From positions 4,154,001 through 4,218,000 of the forward strand of contig NZ_CP173678.1 in assembly GCF_051903925.1 (NCBI RefSeq): 64,000 nucleotides of DNA, in the 5' to 3' direction. Position numbers and translations under genes: made by a program. The DNA is from G051903925 sp051903925 (lineage in GTDB: Bacteria; Pseudomonadota; Alphaproteobacteria; Zavarziniales; Zavarziniaceae). The notes under the pieces were generated by a model. That model was not told where the DNA came from and made no database searches. It saw only the letters and a list, made by a program, of their open reading frames with translations. Positions 1-8,522 of the stretch are shown in pieces; position 1 is the stretch's first letter; the number at the start of each line of letters is the position of its first letter.

Positions 1-1
1 C

Positions 2-388
2 GGGGAGGATCTCTACGCCACGATCAACATTCCCCGCTCGGACAAGCCGGCCCGCCTGCGTCAGCTGGCCCGCAATTTCGAGTTCTTCGGCGCGCCCTGC
101 GCCATGTTCTTCGCGATCAGCCGCGAGGCGCAGCAGGGCCAGTGGTCGGACCTGGGCATGTTCATCCAGTCCGTCATGCTGGCGGCCAAGGAACATGGCC
201 TCGACACCTGCGCGCAGGAGGCCTGGGCCAACTGGTACAAGTCGGTGGGCAGCTTCCTTGAGATCCCGGACGAGATGATGCTGTTCTGCGGCCTGGCGGT
301 CGGCTATCGCGATCCCGACGCGCCCATCAACACGCTGCGCACAGACCGCGCGCCGGTCGACGAATTCGCGATCCTGCGCGGCTTCTGA
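2..388 (+). CDS. Nitroreductase family protein, C-terminal part
   Basis: The reading frame is open from the left edge of the window and ends at TGA 386-388, so the N-terminus and start lie outside. The visible 128 residues include the segment SVMLAAKEHGLDTCAQEAW and the ending GYRDPDAPINTLRTDRAPV, typical of the C-terminal half of FMN-dependent nitroreductases, which use NAD(P)H to reduce nitroaromatics, quinones or related acceptors in the cytoplasm. The substrate cannot be told from the sequence. A strong inverted repeat at 420-453 lies just downstream and may end the transcript. Confidence 0.85.
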   Translation, partial: GEDLYATINIPRSDKPARLRQLARNFEFFGAPCAMFFAISREAQQGQWSDLGMFIQSVMLAAKEHGLDTCAQEAWANWYKSVGSFLEIPDEMMLFCGLAVGYRDPDAPINTLRTDRAPVDEFAILRGF

Positions 389-419
389 TCGGGCCGGGCG
401 ATCCTGGTAGCCAGCGGGT

Positions 420-453
420 CCCGTTCATCCCCACCCTGGCGGGGATGAACGGG
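420..453. repeat. Perfect 13-bp inverted repeat, REP-like or terminator hairpin
   Basis: Arms CCCGTTCATCCCC (420-432) and GGGGATGAACGGG (441-453) are perfect complements around an 8-base loop. It lies between convergent genes (nitroreductase and SDR). There is no T-tract. The core TCATCCCC/GGGGAT resembles the composite repeat at 50261-50348, suggesting a dispersed extragenic palindrome family that may also work as a bidirectional terminator. Confidence 0.7.
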
Positions 454-472
454 CTAGGTTATCGCAACGCTT

Positions 473-1630
473 CTAGTGCCGCGCGGCGCCGTTGCCGTTC
501 GCGGCCGCCGTGTGCAGGCTGGGCCGGGTCGTGCCCTGGTCCGCGGCGGCCTGTGTGTCGACCACGTCGGCAGCGCTCGGCTTGTCCGAGGCCGGCGGCG
601 CCGACGCCTCGACCGGGTTGGACACACCGGCCAGCCGCTTGTTCATCTTCCTGTCGCGCGCTTTCGGCAGCGCCTTGCTGGCCAGGTAGAGGAGCGCCGG
701 CACCGCTACGACGCCGACGGCGACCAGGGCCGTGGTCCGGGCCGACGGCGCGCGGCGCCAGTTGCCGGACACCGCCAGCCGGTCGAGCACAGGACGATAG
801 AGCGCGCCAGAGGTCTGCTTGACCTGCTTGCGGCTGCCGTCGCGGAGCTTTTCCCAAAGATTGTCCATGGCTGCACTTCCTTTTTCTGTCGTGTCGGGGA
901 ACAGGGTGTGGAACAGGCTGGCCAGGCCACCCAGCGGCCCGGCCACGATCTCGCGCCGCGGCCGGTCGATCAGGCCGACGATCTGGCGCGCCACGGCGGC
1001 GGCATCGCCGGTGACCTGCCCCGGCCGCAGCGCCTTGCCCGTATGGTTGGCGGCATGTTGGAACAGCGGCGTGTCGATGGTCGACGGCAGGATCGAGCAG
1101 ACATGGATGCCGGGGAAGCTGCGCAGTTCCTGGCGGAGCGCGATCGACAGTCCGCGCACGGCGAACTTACTGGCGACATAGGCGCTTGAGCGGACCTGCC
1201 CGGTACGCCCCACCAGCGCGGCATTGTTGATGATGATGCCACGGCGGCGAGCCTTGAAATGCGGCAGCACCGCCCGGATGCCGTTCACATAGCCAAAGAA
1301 GTTGGTCTCGATCACCTGGCGGAAGTCGGTCGCCGGCGCATCCTCGAAGCCATGCGCCATCATCACGCCGGCATTGTTGATCCAGACGTCGACGCCGCCA
1401 AAGAAGTGGATCGCGCGATCGACCGCCGCGTTCATCGCGACGCCGTCATTCACGTCAGCCGTGGCCGCGATCGCCGTGCCACCCAGACGGCGGCATTCCT
1501 CCGTCACCTGATCCAGCAGGTGGCTGCGCCGGGCCACCAGCACCATGCGGGCGCCCCGGCGCGCCAGGGCATGCGCCGTCGCCCGTCCGATGCCACTGGA
1601 GGCCCCGGTTATCACGATCACCTTGTCCAT
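473..1630 (-). CDS. Short-chain dehydrogenase/reductase with C-terminal membrane segment
   Basis: 385 residues. The Rossmann fold is clear: nucleotide-binding TGASSGIG at residues 8-15, NNAG at 86-89 and catalytic Y151-x-x-x-K155 (YVASK). The SDR core ends near residue 250. It is followed by a basic linker, a hydrophobic segment at about 299-317 (LVAVGVVAVPALLYLASKA) and an Ala-rich tail, so the enzyme is probably anchored to the inner membrane. ATG at 1630 begins the core exactly; the frame remains open further upstream but that extension looks non-coding. It diverges from a TetR gene with a palindrome between them, so it may be a target of that regulator. The substrate is unknown; a lipid or fatty aldehyde is a guess from the desaturase neighbour. 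Confidence 0.85.
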   Translation of the reverse strand: MDKVIVITGASSGIGRATAHALARRGARMVLVARRSHLLDQVTEECRRLGGTAIAATADVNDGVAMNAAVDRAIHFFGGVDVWINNAGVMMAHGFEDAPATDFRQVIETNFFGYVNGIRAVLPHFKARRRGIIINNAALVGRTGQVRSSAYVASKFAVRGLSIALRQELRSFPGIHVCSILPSTIDTPLFQHAANHTGKALRPGQVTGDAAAVARQIVGLIDRPRREIVAGPLGGLASLFHTLFPDTTEKGSAAMDNLWEKLRDGSRKQVKQTSGALYRPVLDRLAVSGNWRRAPSARTTALVAVGVVAVPALLYLASKALPKARDRKMNKRLAGVSNPVEASAPPASDKPSAADVVDTQAAADQGTTRPSLHTAAANGNGAARH

Positions 1631-1750
1631 CGCCGCCACCCGAAAACGCCTGAGGGTCGAACACGGCAGCGCGCAGCCCTGGGGCGCCGCCGCCTTCTGG
1701 CCCCCAAAATGCGGCATATGCGGCGCGGTTCCCGAGGGCCGCTGCATGAT

Positions 1751-1769
1751 TTGTTTGAATGACATACAA
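1751..1769. promoter_or_regulatory. Candidate TetR operator in divergent intergenic region
   Basis: The 19-base site has outer arms TTGT and ACAA, inner matches TG and CA, and seven of nine symmetric pairs conserved. It sits between the divergent SDR and TetR starts, where an autorepressor would bind. This is inference from symmetry and position only. Confidence 0.45.
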
Positions 1770-1776
1770 GAAACCC

Positions 1777-2412
1777 ATGACCCGCGATGCCGCCCTTGCC
1801 AGCCCCCGCCACCGCACCGCGCGCGCCACGCGCGACGCCGGCCGCAGCAAGCGGCAGCAGATCCTGGACGCGGCGGAACGCCTGTTCCGGGACCAGGGCC
1901 TCGCCGCAACCACGATCGCCGACCTGGCCGGGGCGGCCGACGCCTTTCCCAGCCAGGTCAACTACTACTTCGGCACCAAGGAGGGCCTGTTCGTGGAGGC
2001 TGCCTGCCGCGCCATCCTGCACGCCGCCGAGCAGGCTGAGCGCGCGGCGGGCCAGGCCGCCGACAGCCGGGCCTATTACCGCGCGCTGGTCGAAGTGGTG
2101 ATGGCGGCGCCTGCCCTGCCCTTCTTTGTGGAGGCCTTGACCCTGGCGCGCCACCGGCCCGACCTGTCGCCGCTGATCGCCCGCACGCTGGACCGCCTGC
2201 ATGCCGAGGGCAGCCGCGCCTATGCCGCGACGCTGGCCCGCATGGGCTGGCACAGCCGGGTTGGCGCCGGCCCCGACGCCCGCCGCTTCTGGGCGATCGC
2301 CCTGGGCCTCGCCGTCCAGCGGGAGGCCTTGGCCAGCCCGCCCCAGGATACGATTGCGACCATGCTGGCCCTGCTGGGGGCCGACCTTCGGTCACAGGAC
2401 CCGCTGCCATGA
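1777..2412 (+). CDS. TetR family transcriptional regulator
   Basis: 211 residues from ATG 1777. The N-terminal helix-turn-helix has the family pattern RQQILDAAERLFRDQG, then TTIADLAGAADAFPSQVNYYFGTKEGLF. The C-terminal ligand domain is divergent and the ligand cannot be inferred. An earlier ATG at 1759 would add six residues but lies inside the palindrome 1751-1769, which looks like an operator, so the later start is preferred. The stop overlaps the desaturase start (ATGA, 2409-2412), giving translational coupling. It probably controls its own unit and perhaps the divergent SDR. Confidence 0.9.
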   Translation: MTRDAALASPRHRTARATRDAGRSKRQQILDAAERLFRDQGLAATTIADLAGAADAFPSQVNYYFGTKEGLFVEAACRAILHAAEQAERAAGQAADSRAYYRALVEVVMAAPALPFFVEALTLARHRPDLSPLIARTLDRLHAEGSRAYAATLARMGWHSRVGAGPDARRFWAIALGLAVQREALASPPQDTIATMLALLGADLRSQDPLP

Positions 2413-3440
2413 ACGCTGCCCGCATCGCCGCCCGCGACCTGGTCGACCAGGACACCTTGCATCGCGTCCGTCGCCGCTCCACCGCGTGGGGCCTGTTCCT
2501 CGTTGCGCACTGCTGGGCAGTGATCCTGGCCGCGGTCGCCCTGGTTGTGTGGCTGCCCAATCCGCTGACCTGGCTGCTAGCCGTGGCAGTAATCGGCTCG
2601 CGCCAGCTGGGGCTGGCCATCCTGGTGCACGAGGGCGCGCACGGCGGCCTGGCGACGGATGAGCGGCTGAACCTGTTCGTGTCGCAATGGTTCTGCGCCT
2701 ATCCCATGGGACAGGAGACGCTGGCCTATCGCCGTTATCACCTGAAGCACCACGCCCGCACGCAGCAGAAGGACGATCCCGACCTCGTCCTCTCCGCCCC
2801 CTTCCCCATCACGCGCAAGAGCCTGCGCCGCAAGCTGCTGCGCGACCTGTCCGGCCAGACCGGCTACCAGCAGAGGAAGGCCCAGATCGTCAACGCGCTG
2901 GGCGACCCCTCCTGGCCGCTGGCGAAGCGCGCGCGCCACTACTGGGCCAAGCTGGGCAGGGCCACGGCGGTCAATGCCGGCCTGTTCGCGGCCGCCATCG
3001 CGTCCGGCCATTGGTGGGTCTATCCCCTGCTGTGGCTGGTGCCGATGCTGACCTGGTTCCAGGTCGTGGTCCGCATCCGCAACATCGCGGAACATGCCGT
3101 CCTGCCGGAGAACGGGGCGACCAATCCGTTCCACTGTGCCCGGACCACGGTCGCCAACTGGCTGGAACGCGCCTTCCTGGCACCCTATTTCGTCAACTAT
3201 CACCTGGAACATCACCTGATGTTCTACGTGCCCTGCTACCATCTGCCGGCGCTGCACCGCGCCCTGATGGCAGGGCCGAACGGCCCGGCAATGACGGTGG
3301 CGCACGGCTATCCCGGCGTGCTGGCGCTCGCCACGTCCAGGCCGGCCAACGAGGACGCCCCCGGCGCCCTGGTCCACAACGCGCGGCGCAAGGTCGCCAA
3401 TTCGGGCCCGGTCGACGAGGATTCGATCAGTTCGTTCTAG
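2409..3440 (+). CDS. Fatty acid desaturase family protein
   Basis: 343 residues with the histidine clusters of membrane di-iron desaturases: H74-E-G-A-H78, H111-L-K-H114-H115 and H265-L-E-H268-H269, plus an extra His at 229. Hydrophobic stretches at about 28-70 and 190-218 fit the four-helix membrane topology. Such enzymes introduce a cis double bond or hydroxyl into acyl chains in the inner membrane, or act on carotenoids. The HExxH first box (HEGAH) is the short form also seen in non-acyl-lipid members, so the exact substrate is open. It is the second gene of a TetR-desaturase-DUF4336 unit and starts in the TetR stop codon. Confidence 0.9.
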   Translation: MNAARIAARDLVDQDTLHRVRRRSTAWGLFLVAHCWAVILAAVALVVWLPNPLTWLLAVAVIGSRQLGLAILVHEGAHGGLATDERLNLFVSQWFCAYPMGQETLAYRRYHLKHHARTQQKDDPDLVLSAPFPITRKSLRRKLLRDLSGQTGYQQRKAQIVNALGDPSWPLAKRARHYWAKLGRATAVNAGLFAAAIASGHWWVYPLLWLVPMLTWFQVVVRIRNIAEHAVLPENGATNPFHCARTTVANWLERAFLAPYFVNYHLEHHLMFYVPCYHLPALHRALMAGPNGPAMTVAHGYPGVLALATSRPANEDAPGALVHNARRKVANSGPVDEDSISSF

Positions 3441-3453
3441 CGAAAGGCCCGCC

Positions 3454-4146
3454 GTGCTCCAGCCCCTGGGCCCCGATATCTGGACGATCGAGGGTCCGGC
3501 GGTCACGGCCTTTCTCGGCTTCCGGTATCCGACGCGGATGGCCCTGGTGCGGCTTCAGGACGGCGGCCTGTTCGTCTGGTCGCCCATCGCGCTGACGGAG
3601 GCCCTGCGCGATGCCGTGGCGGGCGTCGGGCCGGTCCGCCATATCGTCGCGCCCAACGACCTGCACCACCTGTCCGTGCCCAACTGGATGGCCGCGTGGC
3701 CGCAGGCCCAGGTCCATGCCGCCCCCGGCCTGCGGGCCAAGCGCCCCGACATCGCCTTCACCGCCGACCTGGCCGACACCCCGCCGCCCGGCTGGGCGGG
3801 CCAGATCGACCAGGCGGTGATCCGCGGCAACGCCATCACGACGGAGGTCGTCTTCTTCCACCGGGCCAGCGGCACGGTTCTGGTCACCGACCTGATCCAG
3901 CACCTGCCGCGCGGCTGGTACACGGGCTGGCGCGCGCTGGTCGCGCGCCTGGACCTGATGACCGGACCCGAACCCGCCGTGCCCCGCAAGTTCCGCATGG
4001 CCTTCAAGGACAAGGCGACGGCCCGCGCCGCCATGCGCCCAGTGCTCGACTGGCCGGCGCAGGCACTGCTGATCGCCCACGGGCCCCCGGTGACCCAGGA
4101 TGCCCAGGCCACGCTGCGCCGGGCGTTCGACTGGCTGCCGAGCTGA
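3454..4146 (+). CDS. DUF4336 family protein (metallo-hydrolase-like)
   Basis: 230 residues from GTG 3454, with AAAGG about eight bases upstream. The protein has the DUF4336 pattern: an opening LGPDIWTIEGP, a mid-protein HIVAPNDLHHLSV that resembles the metal-binding region of metallo-beta-lactamase folds, and VTDLIQHLPRGW. Members lack an established function. It follows the desaturase by 13 bases on the same strand, so the two are likely cotranscribed under the TetR regulator. Confidence 0.85.
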   Translation: MLQPLGPDIWTIEGPAVTAFLGFRYPTRMALVRLQDGGLFVWSPIALTEALRDAVAGVGPVRHIVAPNDLHHLSVPNWMAAWPQAQVHAAPGLRAKRPDIAFTADLADTPPPGWAGQIDQAVIRGNAITTEVVFFHRASGTVLVTDLIQHLPRGWYTGWRALVARLDLMTGPEPAVPRKFRMAFKDKATARAAMRPVLDWPAQALLIAHGPPVTQDAQATLRRAFDWLPS

Positions 4147-4193
4147 TCAGGTCCAAATGGTCGGCAACACCGGCGCAGCCAATCGATGCCCCC

Positions 4194-4772
4194 CTACTCC
4201 GCGGCGCGGGCGCGGTCGTGGCGACCTTCGGCGATTTCCTCGATCAGCTTGGCACAGAAGGCGGGCAGGTCGGCCGGCTTGCGCGAGGTGACGAGGCCCT
4301 GGTCGGTCACGACCTCCGCATCGGTCCAGTCGGCCCCGGCATTGACCAAGTCCGCCTTCAGCGACGGCCACGAGGTCATGCGTCGGCCGCGCGCGACGCC
4401 GGCATCGATCAGCGTCCACGGCCCATGGCATATGGCGCCGATCGGCTTCCGCGCGTCGCCGAAATGCCGGATGAAGGCGATGGCCTTCTCCTCCAGGCGC
4501 AGGGCGTCCGGGTTGATCACCCCGCCGGGCAGGACCAGGGCGGCATAGTCCTCTGCCACGACCGTATCCAGCGCGCGGTCCACGGCGACGGCGTCGCCCT
4601 TGTCATGATGCTGCCAGCCCTGGATGGTGCCGGCCTTGGGTGCCACGACGTGCACCTCGGCCCCCGCCGCGCGCAGGGCCTTCACGGGTTCGGTCAGTTC
4701 GCTCTGCTCGAAGCCGTCGGTGGCCAGGACGGCGACGCGGCGGCCGTCCAGGCGGCTTTGGGAATTGGCCAT
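4194..4772 (-). CDS. DJ-1/PfpI family protein (type 1 glutamine amidotransferase-like)
   Basis: 192 residues starting at ATG 4772 with AGGAG in front. The fold is identified by VAVLATDGFEQSEL near the N-terminus, YAALVLPGG and AICHGPWTLIDAG, where the Cys in the nucleophile elbow and following His are the reactive pair. E. coli homologues YhbO and YajL are implicated in glyoxal or stress protection; protease activity is doubtful. A single-gene unit convergent with the DUF4336 gene. Confidence 0.9.
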   Translation of the reverse strand: MANSQSRLDGRRVAVLATDGFEQSELTEPVKALRAAGAEVHVVAPKAGTIQGWQHHDKGDAVAVDRALDTVVAEDYAALVLPGGVINPDALRLEEKAIAFIRHFGDARKPIGAICHGPWTLIDAGVARGRRMTSWPSLKADLVNAGADWTDAEVVTDQGLVTSRKPADLPAFCAKLIEEIAEGRHDRARAAE

Positions 4773-4893
4773 GGGGGTACTCCTGTACTGTGGGACGGGT
4801 CGTTTGGACTTGGCCGCCCCAATCCCCTGACCTCAAGCCGGTTCCCCGCGGCCCGCGCCGCCGCATGGCGCGGCCGGCCGCCTGATGGGCAAC

Positions 4894-5508
4894 TCAGGGC
4901 AGCTTCTCGACATTGATGCCGACCGTGACCGCGCCGATCGCCTTGCCATCGGCAGGGTCGACCACGGTGCGGCTGACCTGGGCGACAAACGCCTTGGCCG
5001 AGTCGTCGAAATCGACCTCGTCGATCAGGACGCCGTCGGGCCCCACGGCGTAGGTCTTCTGCCACTTTGCTTCGTCGCCCTGGAAATAGTCGGAGGTGAT
5101 GCCGCTCTGCCCCACGTTCAGGCCCTTGGCATCCATCACGAAGATTTCCAGGAGCAGGCCGTTGCTGCCATCGGCCTTGGCCTTCAGGAAGCGCGACAGG
5201 TCGTTGCCCAGCACCTTGTCGACCAGTGGCCCGCTGCCGCCCGGAGCCTGAGCGCGCCATTCCTTGTCCAGGCCGTCAATCGCGGCAGCGTCCAGGCCCG
5301 CCGTCTCGGCATTCTGGGCCTTGATCGCATCAACCACCACCGGATCGGCCAGCCACGGCGTCACCTGCTCGGCCATCACCTTGGTCAGGCCGGCATCGAA
5401 CTCGCCCGCCCGGCCCGGCTGCGCCGCCAGCAGCCCCGCTACCGCCGCAACGATCCCCGCCAGGCTGACCGCGATCGGCGCCGCCGCTCGTTTCGTCTGC
5501 GCTTTCAT
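4894..5508 (-). CDS. Secreted Cache/PDC-like sensor-type protein
   Basis: 204 residues from ATG 5508 with GAGGGGA upstream. A signal peptide is visible (basic start, hydrophobic run at about 11-28, cleavage after QPGRA). The mature part has features of a single Cache domain: FVMDAKGLNVGQSGITSDYFQGDEAKW, then VGPDGVLIDEVDFDD and DPADGKAIGAVTVGINVEKLP. It has no transmembrane or signalling module, so it would be a free periplasmic protein. It diverges from a chemoreceptor gene, which suggests it may bind a ligand and work with the receptor; that is inference. Confidence 0.65.
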   Translation of the reverse strand: MKAQTKRAAAPIAVSLAGIVAAVAGLLAAQPGRAGEFDAGLTKVMAEQVTPWLADPVVVDAIKAQNAETAGLDAAAIDGLDKEWRAQAPGGSGPLVDKVLGNDLSRFLKAKADGSNGLLLEIFVMDAKGLNVGQSGITSDYFQGDEAKWQKTYAVGPDGVLIDEVDFDDSAKAFVAQVSRTVVDPADGKAIGAVTVGINVEKLP

Positions 5509-5661
5509 TGAACGTCCCCTCGACCTGTACCGCGCTGGGGCCCCGTCAGCGGCGCCCGCACGCAGTTAACATCGTTCATCGTCGTACCGATCGCGTTAAG
5601 CCGAAGTTAAGTGCGTGTGGTGCATGGATACACGCATGCAAACGGTGGAGTGGACGGGCGC

Positions 5662-8451
5662 ATGACTATCCGCAAGCGCATCGGGCTTGGCTTCGCGGCC
5701 GTGATCCTGCTGACTGTCGGCGTGGCCGCGGTTGGTCTGTTCGGCCTGTCCAGCCTCTCCAGCCGCGGCCAGATCAGCGCCCAGGTGGAGGAGCTGGCCC
5801 GCGAGCTGGGCAACGCCCAGCGCAACGGCGACGCCACCGCCGCCGCCACCGCCGTCCAGGCCCTGGCGGAGAAGGCGGAAGGCCTCAAGCCCAGCCTGGG
5901 GGGCCAAGCGGACGAGATCGCGGGCCAGCTCCGCGCCTATGCGACCGCGCTGGTCCAGGCGGCCGATGCCACACGTGCGCGCGACGCCGCGGCCGCGGCA
6001 ATCGCCAATGGCAGCACAGCGCTGGGCGAGGCCGCGCGCCAGATCGACGTCGCCGCCACGAACGAGACGCAGAGCCGCGAGCAGGCCCTGCGAGACGCCC
6101 TCGACGCCGCTGCCAAGCGCGACGAGGTGGCAACCCTGGCGCGAGAACTGTCGGGCTCCGCCATGGCCGCGACCGACGCGCTACAGGCCTTCATGCTGGC
6201 CGATCAGTCGGCGGTCGACCGCATGCAGACCGCGCTGCGCCGCACCTTCACCGTTTCCGTCCGCCTCAAGAACCGCCTGACCGAGGGCGAGGAGGCGGCG
6301 CAGATCGCCCGCATCGGCACCGCCGCGACCGACGCCCGCTCCGGCTTCGCCCGACTGGTCGAACTGCAGACCGCCCTCCAGGCCGAGGAGAGCGCCATCG
6401 CCGCCGCCGGGGCCGAGGCGGATAGCGCCGCACGCGGCTTCGCCACCCGGGCGCGCGACCTGATCGCCGCCGGCACGCTGCCCTCCCAGGTCCTGGAATC
6501 CGCGCGCGAGATCGAGCGCCTGGGACTTGAGGCGCAGGCCCGGCACAGCGCCTATCTCGCCCGCCGCAACCTGCCCGACGCGATCGCCGCGCGCAGCGCC
6601 GTCAACACCGTCTTCCTCAAGCTGCTGTCGCTGAAGCGCGGCCTGGTCAGCGCGGACGAGATCGCCGCGGCCGACGAGATGACGAAGCAGGCCCAGGCCT
6701 ATCGCAGCGCCCTCGCCGCCATGGTCGATGGCGGGTCCCGCGCCGTGGTCGTGGCCCGCGACCGCGATGCCCAGAGCACCGCGGTTGCCGACCTGACGCG
6801 GCAGATCAAGGCACTGGCCGATACCGTCACCACCGCCCAGGCGGACGCGGCCAAGGCGCTGCAGGCCCAGGCGGCCGAAGCGACGGCCGCGATGAACGCC
6901 GCCAATGCCCGCGCCGCCGCGGCCGCCAGCCTGGCCCAGGGCGCGCTGACGGTCGACCGCGCCGTGGCCCGCTTCAACCTGGGGCAGAACGCCAATCCCA
7001 GCCAGTCGATCATGGCGCTTCAGGCCCGCCTGGCCCAGCTTGAGGTGGGCGAGCAGCGCACCGCGGCCGAAGCCGCGGCGCAGAAGGCCGCCGCCGACTT
7101 CGCCGTCCTGCGCCGGGCCGCCCGCACCCGGGCGGAGGCGATCCGCGCCCAGGACGAGGCCGCCGGCAAGGTCATCGCCCTGGTTGGCGAGGTCGCCCAG
7201 GCCCAGGCCCAGGCGGCCGACCGGGCCCGCACCCAATCGCAGAACCTGGTCCTGGCCGGCACCGGCTTCGGCCTGCTGATGGCGCTTGCCTTCGCGTTCC
7301 TGGTCGGGCGCAGCGTCGCCCTGCCGCTGGGCCGGATCACCGGCTCCGTCCGTCGCCTCGCCGACGGCGACCTGGAGGCCGACATCCACGACACAGAGCG
7401 CCGCGACGAAGTGGGCGACATCGCCAAGGCCGTGCTGATCCTGCGCGACAATGGCCGCCAGGCCCGGGCAACGGAGGCCGAGGCCCAGCGCCTGCGCGCC
7501 GAGAGCGAGGCAGAGCGCCGCAATCGCGACCAAGCCGAGCTGGAGGCCGAACAGGCGAGGCTTGCCGAGCGCGACCGCCTGCGCCAGGAGGCCGAGGCGG
7601 CGCGCCGCCTCTCCACCGAGCAGCTGGCCAATCGCTTCGACAGCGAGGTGGGCTCGATCGTCGGGGCGCTGGCCGCAGCCGCGGGCGAGCTTGAGTCGCA
7701 TGCCCGCGCCCTCACCGACTCCGCCGCCCAGACCAGCACCGAAGCCGGCGCCGGGCGCGAGGCGACGCAGGCCTCTGCCAGCAATGCGCAGTCCGTTTCG
7801 GGCGCCGCCGGGCAGCTCAGCGCCTCCGTCGCCGAGATTGCGGCGCGCGTCGCGGAAGCGACGAGCATGGCACGCAACGCCGTCGGTCACGCCGAATCGA
7901 CGCGCTCCATCGTCGGCGACCTGACATCCGCCGCGAACCAGATCGGTGTCGTCATCGCCCTGATCGGCGACATTGCCAGCCGCACCAACCTGCTGGCCCT
8001 CAACGCCACCATCGAGGCAGCGCGCGCGGGCGAGGCGGGCAAGGGCTTCGCCGTCGTTGCGTCCGAGGTCAAGGCCCTGGCCAACCAGACCGCCCGCGCG
8101 ACCGAGGAAGTGACCCGTCACATCCAGGCGATCCAGATCGCCAGCGGCTCCTCCGCGGACGCGATTGCGGAGATAGCCTCCTCCGTCAGCGCGCTCGAGG
8201 CGATCTCGACCTCGATCGCTGGCGCCACGGAGGAACAGGGTGCCGCCACGCAGGAGATCGCCCGCAACATCCAGGCGATCGCCACGGGGACGGAGGCGCT
8301 GGACCATTCGATCGGCGCGGTGCTGGGCATGGCCGACCAGACCGGCACCGCCGCGCACGAGGTCCTGGGCGCCGCCTCGGGCATCGCGCAGCGCACGACG
8401 GAGCTGCGCGACCGCGTCGACCGCTTCCTCCAGGACGTCCGCGCCGCCTGA
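5662..8451 (+). CDS. Methyl-accepting chemotaxis protein with very long periplasmic domain
   Basis: 929 residues from ATG 5662. TM1 is at about 9-31 and TM2 at about 531-552, followed by HAMP (GRSVALPLGRITGSVRRLADGDLE), a charged coiled coil and the MCP signalling domain. The hairpin tip is recognisable (SRTNLLALNATIEAARAGEA, about 773-792). The ectodomain is roughly 500 residues, Ala-rich and predicted helical, far longer than the usual 150-250. It reads as extended coiled coil, with no obvious Cache or 4HB unit. The receptor should signal to CheA. The C-terminus lacks a clear NWETF-type CheR tether. A secreted Cache-like gene diverges from it. Confidence 0.95.
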   Translation: MTIRKRIGLGFAAVILLTVGVAAVGLFGLSSLSSRGQISAQVEELARELGNAQRNGDATAAATAVQALAEKAEGLKPSLGGQADEIAGQLRAYATALVQAADATRARDAAAAAIANGSTALGEAARQIDVAATNETQSREQALRDALDAAAKRDEVATLARELSGSAMAATDALQAFMLADQSAVDRMQTALRRTFTVSVRLKNRLTEGEEAAQIARIGTAATDARSGFARLVELQTALQAEESAIAAAGAEADSAARGFATRARDLIAAGTLPSQVLESAREIERLGLEAQARHSAYLARRNLPDAIAARSAVNTVFLKLLSLKRGLVSADEIAAADEMTKQAQAYRSALAAMVDGGSRAVVVARDRDAQSTAVADLTRQIKALADTVTTAQADAAKALQAQAAEATAAMNAANARAAAAASLAQGALTVDRAVARFNLGQNANPSQSIMALQARLAQLEVGEQRTAAEAAAQKAAADFAVLRRAARTRAEAIRAQDEAAGKVIALVGEVAQAQAQAADRARTQSQNLVLAGTGFGLLMALAFAFLVGRSVALPLGRITGSVRRLADGDLEADIHDTERRDEVGDIAKAVLILRDNGRQARATEAEAQRLRAESEAERRNRDQAELEAEQARLAERDRLRQEAEAARRLSTEQLANRFDSEVGSIVGALAAAAGELESHARALTDSAAQTSTEAGAGREATQASASNAQSVSGAAGQLSASVAEIAARVAEATSMARNAVGHAESTRSIVGDLTSAANQIGVVIALIGDIASRTNLLALNATIEAARAGEAGKGFAVVASEVKALANQTARATEEVTRHIQAIQIASGSSADAIAEIASSVSALEAISTSIAGATEEQGAATQEIARNIQAIATGTEALDHSIGAVLGMADQTGTAAHEVLGAASGIAQRTTELRDRVDRFLQDVRAA

Positions 8452-8522
8452 TTGCGGCGCGGGGCGGTTGCGTGTACAGCCTGCGCCGCCCCACCCCGCG
8501 ACATGACAGGATGACTTGGCCG

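Noticed and set aside
6181..8358. 725-codon minus-strand frame opposite the chemoreceptor
   Set aside because: Antisense to a clear MCP gene, Gly/Arg/Leu-rich low-complexity translation.
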